Shown in pieces: positions 57,868-64,000 of a DNA stretch of 64,000 nucleotides (its first letter is position 1; every line of letters begins with the position of its first letter). A model generated the notes under the pieces. The model was given only the letters and a program-made list of their open reading frames with translations. It ran no database searches and was not told the origin of the DNA. Source of the DNA: Haloterrigena gelatinilytica (GTDB taxonomy: Archaea > Halobacteriota > Halobacteria > Halobacteriales > Natrialbaceae); the NCBI RefSeq assembly GCF_013342145.1, contig NZ_JABUQZ010000001.1, forward strand, positions 3,534,001 through 3,598,000, in the 5' to 3' direction. A program made the translations under genes and the position numbers.

Positions 57868-58695
57868 TCACAGATCGGCGCGGCTGAATCGCCAGTAGCC
57901 AAGCGCTAGCGGCAGCCCGAGCCAGATGCCGAGCACGACGACCGCGAACCAGTGGTGGAGGTAGAACGGGACGTCGCCGCCGCCGCTGACGGCCACCGAG
58001 GCACTGCCGACGTCGCTGTCCCGCAGCGACTCGACCGCCTTGACGATATCCTCGGCGACGGTCTGGAGCTGGAAGCGCAGGACGAACGTCTCCGCGTGGC
58101 CGTCGAGGAGTTCGAACTGACTGTTGAGCACGTAGAACAGCGTGTCCCACGTGTACATGAGGACGAAGACGGCGAATCCGGCGACGCTCGCGCGCGTCTC
58201 CGACGTCGTCATCGCGGACACGCTGTGTCCGAGAACGACGTAGATGAAGCCGAACAACAGCATGACGACCAGCACGCCCACGAACGGGACCGGATCGAAG
58301 CCGTCGACGCCGGCAGCGAGGAGGAGCAGCGCCGGGAGATAGCCGACCAGGACCGCCGTCGTGAAGACGGCCAGTCGACCCAGGAGCTTCCCTACGTAGA
58401 CCTCGAACCGCGAGTGCGGGAGGGCGAGCAGGAAGATGATGGTTCCGAGCGATCGCTCGCGGACGATCGACTTGATGCTCACCAGCAGCGCCGCACAGGG
58501 GACGAGAAAGACCATCACGAATATCGAGGTCAGCAACACCACGACCGGGAGGCCGTCGTCGATGCTGGTATCGGCCCACAGGTCGATCAGCGCTGCACCG
58601 CCGAGGAACAACACGAACACCGCGATCAGCGCCCACAGCTCTCTCGAGCGGATGGCGTCGTGGTAGTCCTTCTTCGCGACGGCAAGCGTGCTCAT
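57868..58695 (-). CDS. ABC-2 type permease, no adjacent ATPase
   Basis: This 275-residue protein with six helices starts MSTLAVAKKDYHDAIRSREL. It shares with the permease at 15665 the AVAKK/TVAKK opening, VSIKSIVRERSLGTIIFLLA (RERxxGxxxFLLxLPHSR) and the closing YWRFSRADL. Unlike that gene it has no ATPase gene on either side; downstream is the convergent PH-domain gene. It may share the ATPase encoded at 14736 or one elsewhere. Confidence 0.87.
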   Translation of the reverse strand: MSTLAVAKKDYHDAIRSRELWALIAVFVLFLGGAALIDLWADTSIDDGLPVVVLLTSIFVMVFLVPCAALLVSIKSIVRERSLGTIIFLLALPHSRFEVYVGKLLGRLAVFTTAVLVGYLPALLLLAAGVDGFDPVPFVGVLVVMLLFGFIYVVLGHSVSAMTTSETRASVAGFAVFVLMYTWDTLFYVLNSQFELLDGHAETFVLRFQLQTVAEDIVKAVESLRDSDVGSASVAVSGGGDVPFYLHHWFAVVVLGIWLGLPLALGYWRFSRADL

Positions 58696-58971
58696 GGGAT
58701 CACCTCGAGTGCGTCGATTGCGATCATAGGGGGACCACGAATACTGTTATCTGAACTACAATTAAAGCATTTATATTATCCGGAGAGGACGAGAGACAGC
58801 CGGACGGTAGTGGGAACGATATGTGCGTGTCTCGCGACCGCTCGTGGCGATAACGTCGAATCTACCGATCCGACGACCGATGCCGCTGCCTTGACGATCG
58901 ATTCCGCTACTCTCGTCGATCGAACCCGTTGTTCTCCGACGGTCGAGGCCGACTCGAGACGCCGACCTGGT

Positions 58972-59511
58972 TCAGTCCGCGGCCACGTCGGCCGACGAAC
59001 CGGTCCTCGCGGTCGCGTCGGTCAGCGGATCGACGCTCGCGGACGGAATCTCCGCGCGTCGAGCGTCGATCGCGATCCGGAACACCTCGGCGAGTCGCTG
59101 GACCCTCGAGACCGAGTAGGATCGCTGCGATCCGGCCGGTCGCTCGCTCGCTTTCGAACCGCGGAGCCGCGTTCCGACGGACGGAATGACGTCGAGGAGT
59201 CGTCCCACCAGTCGACGAAGCGGGGACGGACCGCGTGCCCGCTCCTCGCGTGCGGTCGAGTCGGCGATTCCGGCCGACGCTCGTTTCTCTCGTTCGACAT
59301 ACCCCTCGAGTCGCGCCCGGATCGTCTCCAGTTCGCGGAGCGTGAGTTCGCCTGTCGGATCGACGCCCGTGATATCGAGCAGCAGGTCGCGGTGGTGCTC
59401 GAGCGAGAGCCGCCACACGTCGTCCTCGGCGTCGTGCCCCTCGACCGGCGGCGGCATCCGTTCCTCGTCGACGCGAATTCTGAGTTCCCCTCCCATGAGT
59501 CGTCGAATCAT
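58972..59511 (-). CDS. Hypothetical charged protein
   Basis: This 179-residue product starts MIRRLMGGELRIRVDEERMP; the inner ATG (MGGELRIRV) may be the true start. It contains DDVWRLSLEHHRDLLLDITG and LTLRELETIRARLEGYVERE, then arginine/serine-rich stretches and a polar end. It is less acidic than typical neighbours and no family is recognised. The start lies at the edge of a strongly AT-rich region that would provide a promoter, which supports a real gene. Confidence 0.5.
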   Translation of the reverse strand: MIRRLMGGELRIRVDEERMPPPVEGHDAEDDVWRLSLEHHRDLLLDITGVDPTGELTLRELETIRARLEGYVEREKRASAGIADSTAREERARGPSPLRRLVGRLLDVIPSVGTRLRGSKASERPAGSQRSYSVSRVQRLAEVFRIAIDARRAEIPSASVDPLTDATARTGSSADVAAD

Positions 59512-59911
59512 ACTGACTAATATGTATTTAATACTTCGGATAATAGCTGTACGTTCGAAAACGTATTCTCGAGTTTCGAACGTAGAATCCGACGACAGTG
59601 GGATCCATTTGCGATATCGAACGCCCCGTCCGCTCGGCGGAGGGGAGTACCGAGTCCCCGTCGATCAATTCATCCTCCCGATTCGAACTCGTCACTCGGC
59701 CCGTTTTGGCCAGTCTGAAGCCCTATCACGATCGCTCTGAGTCGTCGTCGGAGTACGTACTCCGGGCCGACCGGCCGTGCGTCCCGTTTCGAGAGCCGAA
59801 CCGAATCCGCTCCGAGAGCGGATATGATGGACTATGTACTGGTACGTATTCAAACGTATATAAAATATAACATCTTATCTCTGATTTTTCGAAGCTTTTG
59901 GTAGGGCACTC
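59512..59911. other. 400-bp intergenic region, AT-rich at both ends
   Basis: No gene is convincing; a 90-codon frame here is serine/arginine-rich and lacks haloarchaeal bias. The left end (ACTAATATGTATTTAATAC at 59515-59533) holds promoter-like sequence for the leftward gene. The right end has TATATAAA at 59857-59864 for the phosphatase gene. Confidence 0.45.
59857..59864 (+). promoter_or_regulatory. TATA box of the phosphatase/polyphosphate kinase operon
   Basis: TATATAAA lies 48-55 bases before the GTG at 59912, giving a predicted leader of about 20 bases. It probably also drives the polyphosphate kinase gene, whose start is only 7 bases after the phosphatase stop. Confidence 0.5.
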
Positions 59912-60601
59912 GTGACGATTGTTCCATCCGCTGCCGACGACGAGGTATCGTTCGACCATCAGCGTCTCGACGCCGACTCCTACGACGACGTCTACGTAAT
60001 CGGCGACGTCCACGGCTGTCTCGACTCCCTCGAGCGGCTGCTCTCGACGCTCGAGTTCGGCCCGAACGACCTCGGCGTGTTCGTCGGCGATCTGGTCCGG
60101 AAGGGACCGGAGAGCAAGGCGGTCCTCGAGCGGGTGCGGGACTCGCCGCAGCTGCGGTCGGTCCGGGGGAACAACGAGCAGAAATTCCTCGACGACGAGG
60201 CCGACCTCGAGGCGCTCGAACCGGCCGATTATCGGTACCTCGAGTCGCTGCCGACCGCCATCTCGTGGGACGACCACCTCGTCGTCCACGGCGGCGTCGA
60301 TCCCGCGCGGCCGCTCTCGGAGCACTCGGATCGAGACCTGCTGACGATGCGGAGTCCGAACGGCGACGGCTACGACGGCCCGTTCTGGTTCGACGAGTAC
60401 GCGGGCCCGCTGCGGGTCTTTTTCGGCCACACCGTGCTCGACGAGCCCGTCGAACGCGAGTGGGCCGTCGGCCTCGATACGGGCTGTGTCTACGGCGGTC
60501 GGCTCACGGCCTACGACCTCTGCGGCGAGCGGTTCGTGAGCGTCTCGACGCCCGAGCACCAGCCGCGCCCGGACGAGAAGTTCGCCGAACCTGCGGAGTG
60601 A
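59912..60601 (+). CDS. PPP-type metallophosphoesterase
   Basis: This 229-residue phosphoesterase starts from GTG 59912 (MTIVPSAADDEVSFDHQRLD). The metal-binding blocks of the serine/threonine phosphatase / ApaH class are all visible: VIGDVHGCLDSLERLL, VFVGDLVRKGPESKAVL, VRGNNEQKFLDD, LVVHGGVDPARPLSEH and VFFGHTVLDEPV followed by GLDTGCVYGGRLTAYD. GNNE in place of GNHE is a small variation. Relatives act on phosphoproteins or dinucleoside polyphosphates. Close coupling to polyphosphate kinase hints at phosphate or nucleotide metabolism. Confidence 0.88.
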   Translation: MTIVPSAADDEVSFDHQRLDADSYDDVYVIGDVHGCLDSLERLLSTLEFGPNDLGVFVGDLVRKGPESKAVLERVRDSPQLRSVRGNNEQKFLDDEADLEALEPADYRYLESLPTAISWDDHLVVHGGVDPARPLSEHSDRDLLTMRSPNGDGYDGPFWFDEYAGPLRVFFGHTVLDEPVEREWAVGLDTGCVYGGRLTAYDLCGERFVSVSTPEHQPRPDEKFAEPAE

Positions 60602-60608
60602 GATTGGG

Positions 60609-63050
60609 ATGAAGGGGGATGACACGTCCGAATCCGACCGAGCGGAGCAGTGGAATCGACCGACCGACCGACCGAACCGCACGAACCGAGACGACGTGCC
60701 GACCGCTCGAGCGATGAGCGACGGCGGTTCGTCGGCGGGCGACGCCGACGCGACGGCCGAGGAGGAAGCCGACGACGCGTCGCTCGCGTACGGCGGGGAT
60801 GCCGACGACGCGCCCGCCGCCGACTCCGGCGACGGGACCGGGACCGAGTCCGAGCCCGACGCCGACGACTCCGCGCCGACCAGCGTCGTTCCCGCCGACA
60901 CGTTGTCGGTCGACGAGGCGACCGTCTCGGACGCCGCGGCGGCGACCGACGCGGCCTCGGGAGCGGGCGGCGCCCGGGCCGAGTCCGTCGACCTCTCGGA
61001 TCCGCGCTACTACCTCAACCGCGAACACAGCGTCCTCGAATTCCAGCGTCGCGTCCTCCACGAGGCCATGGACGAGAAGAACCCGCTGCTCGAGCGGGTC
61101 AAGTTCCTCGCGATCTTCACGACGAACGTCGACGAGTTCATCCGGAAACGTGTCGGGGGGCTCAAACAGCAGATCGCTGCGGGCATCACCGAGGAGACGC
61201 CCGACGGCCGCACGCCCCGCCAGCAGTGGCGGGAGGTCCTGGACGAGGCCCGCTCGCTGCTCGAGCGCCAGAGTCGCTGCTACCGGGAGGAGATCCGACC
61301 CGCCCTCGACGAGGAAGGGATCCACATCGTCGATTACGACGAGCTCTCGGCCGCCGAGCAACGGGAGGTTCGGAACTACTTCGAGAGTTCGGTCCTGCCG
61401 ACCCTGACGCCGCTGACGTTCGATCCGGCCCACCCCTTCCCGTTCATCTCGAACCAGAGCCTTTCCCTCGGCGTCCTGACCCGCGAACGACCCGGCGCCG
61501 ATCTCACCTTTTCGCGAGTGAAGATCCCGCGCAACCAGGTCCGGTTCGTCCAACTCGGTGAGGACGACCGCTACGTGCTCCTCGAGGACATCGTTCAAGC
61601 GAACCTCGACCTGCTGTTTCCGGACGTCGAAGTCGTCGACACGGCCCTGTTCCGGGTGACGCGAAACGCCGAGGTCCGCCGCGACGAGGAGGTCGCCGAG
61701 GACCTCATCGAGATGATCGAGGAGGTTCTGGAGGAGCGCCGGTTCGCCACCGTCGTCCGCCTCGAGATCGAGCGCGACGCCCCCGAGAAGATCCTCGAGA
61801 TCCTCAGGCGCGAACTCGAACTCGACGAGCGGGAGGTCTTCCACCTCGACGGGCCGCTCGACTACCGAGACTTCTTCGAACTGGCCGCCCTCGACCGGCC
61901 CGAACTGCAGTTACCCGACTGGACGCCCCAGCCACACCCGCGGCTGGGCACCCGCGAGGACGGCCGTCCCATCTTCGACGTGATCCGCGATCGCGACGTC
62001 CTCGTCCACCACCCCTACCACGCCTTCGAGGACACCGTCCAGCGGTTCTTAGAGGAGGCGGCCAACGATCCGGACGTGCTGGCGATCAAGGCGGCGATCT
62101 ACCGCACGGCCAGCGACTCGAAGATCATCGAGACGCTCATCGAGGCCGCCCGCAACGGGAAACAGGTCGCGGTCATGGTCGAGTTGAAGGCCCGCTTCGA
62201 CGAGGAGAACAACCTCGAGTGGGCGAAGAAACTCGAGGAGGAGGGGATCCACGTCGCCTACGGGACGATCGGCTACAAGACCCACACGAAGACCTCGCTG
62301 GTCGTCCGGGAGGAGGAAGACGGCGTTCAGCTATACTCTCACATCGGCACCGGCAACTACCACTCCGAGACCGCCAAGCAGTACGAGGATCTCGGCCTGC
62401 TGACCGCCGACCCCGACATCGGACAGGACCTCGTGCGCGTGTTCAACTACTTCACGGGCCACTCGATGCACCGCGACTACCGCAAACTGCTCGTCGCCCC
62501 CGGCAACATGCGCGAGCGGTTCGTCGACCTCGTTCGGACGGTCGCCCAGCGCGCCCGCGACGGCGAGGACGCCCGAATCGTCGCCAAGATGAACCGGTTA
62601 GAGGATCCGCAGCTCGTCCGCGAACTCTACCGCGCGTCGATGGCCGGCGTCGACATCGACCTCGTCGTTCGCGACATCTGTCGGCTCCGGCCCGGACTCG
62701 AGGACGTCAGCGAGAACATCGCCGTCCACAGCGTCGTCGGCCGGTTCCTCGAGCACTCGCGGATCTTCTACTTCCGGGCGGGCGACGAGGACTGCTACTA
62801 CACCGGCTCGGCCGACTGGATGACCCGGAACCTCGACAACCGCGTCGAGGCGGTCACCCCGATCGAGGATCCGCGCCTCCAGTCCCGGCTCGACGAAATC
62901 CTCGAGACGCTCCTCCAGGACACCCGAAACCGATGGGTGATGCAACCGGACGGCACCTACGAGCGGTGCCGGGAGCGGGTCGACGAGGCGACGACGGACG
63001 TCCACGCGACGTTCATGGAATCGGCTCGAGAACAGACGACGCGACACTGA
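60609..63050 (+). CDS. ppk1: Polyphosphate kinase 1
   Basis: This protein has 813 residues from ATG 60609, or 778 from ATG 60714 (MSDGGSSAGD), which may be the true start because the first 35 residues are basic and repetitive. After an acidic N-terminal tail of about 130 residues come the PPK1 blocks: YLNREHSVLEFQRRVLHEAM, FTTNVDEFIRKRVGGLKQQ, HPFPFISNQSLSLGV, VHHPYHAFEDTVQRFL, SHIGTGNYHSETAKQY (phosphorylated His) and the second phospholipase-D-like half ending YYTGSADWMTRNLDNRVEAV. It makes polyphosphate from ATP. It lies 7 bases behind the phosphatase gene. Confidence 0.95.
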   Translation: MKGDDTSESDRAEQWNRPTDRPNRTNRDDVPTARAMSDGGSSAGDADATAEEEADDASLAYGGDADDAPAADSGDGTGTESEPDADDSAPTSVVPADTLSVDEATVSDAAAATDAASGAGGARAESVDLSDPRYYLNREHSVLEFQRRVLHEAMDEKNPLLERVKFLAIFTTNVDEFIRKRVGGLKQQIAAGITEETPDGRTPRQQWREVLDEARSLLERQSRCYREEIRPALDEEGIHIVDYDELSAAEQREVRNYFESSVLPTLTPLTFDPAHPFPFISNQSLSLGVLTRERPGADLTFSRVKIPRNQVRFVQLGEDDRYVLLEDIVQANLDLLFPDVEVVDTALFRVTRNAEVRRDEEVAEDLIEMIEEVLEERRFATVVRLEIERDAPEKILEILRRELELDEREVFHLDGPLDYRDFFELAALDRPELQLPDWTPQPHPRLGTREDGRPIFDVIRDRDVLVHHPYHAFEDTVQRFLEEAANDPDVLAIKAAIYRTASDSKIIETLIEAARNGKQVAVMVELKARFDEENNLEWAKKLEEEGIHVAYGTIGYKTHTKTSLVVREEEDGVQLYSHIGTGNYHSETAKQYEDLGLLTADPDIGQDLVRVFNYFTGHSMHRDYRKLLVAPGNMRERFVDLVRTVAQRARDGEDARIVAKMNRLEDPQLVRELYRASMAGVDIDLVVRDICRLRPGLEDVSENIAVHSVVGRFLEHSRIFYFRAGDEDCYYTGSADWMTRNLDNRVEAVTPIEDPRLQSRLDEILETLLQDTRNRWVMQPDGTYERCRERVDEATTDVHATFMESAREQTTRH

Positions 63051-63118
63051 CCGGCGCGTCGGCCCGCGACGTAGCCGCCCGCAATACTGCTATCCGTATT
63101 CGCGGCCTACGGTTCCCC

Positions 63119-63622
63119 ATGACCGCCGCTCTCGCTCGCTTCGCCCGGCTTCCCGACCGCAGGCCGCTGCTCCGCGCCGTCGGATTCGTACTACTGGTGA
63201 ACGTCGTCGGCGGTCTCCCGGGGCTCCTCTCGTCACCGGACACCGACTGGTTCCGACGCCTCGAGAAGCCGTGGTTCTACCCGCCGTCGGTCGCGTTTCC
63301 GATCGTCTGGACGGCGCTGTTTACGCTGCTCGGTATCGCGTTGTGGCTGGTCTGGCGCAGCGAGAACGCCGGCCGGCGGTTCGCGATCGGCCTGTTCGTC
63401 CTCCAGATGGCGTGCAACGTCGCCTGGACGCCCGCGTTCTTCGCGCTCGAAGCGCCACTGCTCGCTCTCGGGATCATTCTCGCCCTCTGGGCGCTCGTCG
63501 CCGCGACGATCGTCGCGTTTCGACGGGTCGATCGCCGCGCCGCGGCGCTGCTCGCGCCGTATCTCCTCTGGGTCACCTTCGCGGCGGTCCTCAACTTCGA
63601 ACTCTGGCGCGCGAACGCCTAA
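63119..63622 (+). CDS. TspO/MBR family membrane protein
   Basis: This 167-residue protein has five predicted helices and the TspO pattern: WFRRLEKPWFYPPSVAFPIV (W..L.KP.F.PP...F), WTALFTLLGIALWLVWRS, LQMACNVAWTPAFFAL and the last-helix LLWVTFAAVLNFELWRANA (W..FA..LN...W.LN-like). TspO binds tetrapyrroles and works in stress signalling or porphyrin handling. ATG 63119 follows polyphosphate kinase by about 70 bases, possibly in one transcript. Confidence 0.92.
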   Translation: MTAALARFARLPDRRPLLRAVGFVLLVNVVGGLPGLLSSPDTDWFRRLEKPWFYPPSVAFPIVWTALFTLLGIALWLVWRSENAGRRFAIGLFVLQMACNVAWTPAFFALEAPLLALGIILALWALVAATIVAFRRVDRRAAALLAPYLLWVTFAAVLNFELWRANA

Positions 63623-63699
63623 CGGGTGCGACTTTCGCCCGCCTTCGAAAACTGATAAATCACCTCGCACTTTTCAACAGCTTTGATGTTCTCGAAACC

Positions 63700-64000
63700 A
63701 TGACTGAGTGGACCACGACGCGGCGCGGACTGGTCGTCGCCGCCGGCGTCGGCCTCGCCGGCTGTCTCGGGAGTAGCGACGATGACGGTGGGAACGGGAA
63801 TTCGAACGAGAACGGCGACGACGGAACGGAGGACTCGACCGAACGGGTCAACGGGGTCCCGGCGGGGGACATCGAGGCTCGCCGGGAGCAGATGCCCGAC
63901 CCTGGGATCGCGGTCGACTGGTCTAACGCGCGGGAGTTCCGCGCGTGGCTGTTCGACGACGGTAACGAGAGCAACGGCCGGTTCGACTACACGGCGGATC
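63700..64000 (+). CDS. Putative lipoprotein, N-terminal part (cut by window edge)
   Basis: An open frame from ATG 63700 runs off the window after 100 residues. It starts MTEWTTTRRGLVVAAGVGLA and continues GCLGSSDDDGGNGNSNENGD. A twin-arginine motif, a hydrophobic segment and a lipobox cysteine at residue 22 are followed by a low-complexity acidic linker, typical of haloarchaeal lipid-anchored proteins. The start of the mature domain (VNGVPAGDIEARREQMPDPG) belongs to no family I can name. Confidence 0.75.
   Translation, partial: MTEWTTTRRGLVVAAGVGLAGCLGSSDDDGGNGNSNENGDDGTEDSTERVNGVPAGDIEARREQMPDPGIAVDWSNAREFRAWLFDDGNESNGRFDYTAD

Noticed and set aside
59598-59870. A 90-codon frame before the phosphatase gene
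   Set aside because: It is serine/arginine-rich, overlaps the TATA region of the next gene and shows no haloarchaeal codon bias.
1-64000. CRISPR arrays, rRNA genes, replication origin boxes, transposase genes
   Set aside because: No regularly spaced direct repeats, rRNA sequence, Cdc6/ORB-like repeats or DDE/serine recombinase motifs were seen in the translated or raw sequence.

Overview
The window comes from a haloarchaeon, most likely a Natrinema/Haloterrigena-type member of the Natrialbales. The DNA is GC-rich, the predicted proteins are strongly acidic, and exported proteins carry twin-arginine signals, often followed by a lipobox. Many starts sit about 25-35 bp behind a TATA-like box with little or no leader. 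The repertoire is typically haloarchaeal: PurO, Hef, Hel308, Cgi121, HTH_10 regulators, and CTatLipo-type lipoproteins. The genus guess also rests on a halocin C8 precursor, which is known from this group. I see no rRNA, CRISPR array, intact insertion sequence or replication origin; one tRNA (Gln, anticodon CTG) is present.

Layout. 1-6 kb: housekeeping genes (Hsp20-like protein, CPBP protease, XPD-type helicase, DUF7521 protein, AI-2E permease). 6-10.3 kb: an antimicrobial-peptide locus with a halocin C8 precursor, a FilR1-type regulator, a small membrane protein, an ABC-2-like permease without an ATPase, and another small membrane protein. 10.7-16.5 kb: two ABC transporters (MacB-type and ABC-2 type) around small conserved genes. 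16.6-26.4 kb: metabolism (rpiA, larB, phosphohexomutase, cysE, purO), a paralogous membrane-protein pair, a 55-residue histone-fold protein and several small zinc proteins. 26.5-33 kb: an HNH nuclease beside tRNA-Gln, a rhodanese lipoprotein, an old-yellow-enzyme reductase, and an alcohol dehydrogenase divergent from an amidohydrolase/DUF59 pair. 33-40 kb: cgi121 and a damaged hel308, mgtE, a universal stress protein, a Pit-type phosphate permease and a methyltransferase. 40-49.8 kb: a 149-bp tandem duplication before a ferredoxin gene, an exported GH12-like glucanase, an HTH_10 regulator divergent from a P450, mdh, a LOG-like protein, a multicopper oxidase and a PAP2 phosphatase. 49.9-55.6 kb: hef, followed by a lower-GC island bracketed by hef and a decayed copy of the hef 5' end. 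55.7-64 kb: a PH-domain protein pair, an orphan ABC-2 permease, a PPP-type phosphatase, polyphosphate kinase, TspO and a partial lipoprotein.

The most notable points are the following. (1) The halocin C8-type precursor keeps all ten cysteines. (2) A small island carries a Tat-exported cysteine-containing protein, a membrane protein and an M48 protease, and lies between an intact and a decayed copy of the hef 5' end. (3) Hairpin-rich insertions with 8-10 bp stems and 3-nt loops sit in frame inside three unrelated genes. (4) hel308 has an internal deletion with a frameshift. (5) The promoter and first 15 codons of a ferredoxin gene are tandemly duplicated.

Functional links that can be argued: permease and ATPase pairs are translationally coupled; Cgi121 (KEOPS) is coupled to Hel308; the HTH_10 regulator shares a TATA-like box with the P450; and the dehydrogenase/amidohydrolase/DUF59 set resembles the accessory genes of bacterial propane or acetone monooxygenase clusters, although no monooxygenase is in the window.
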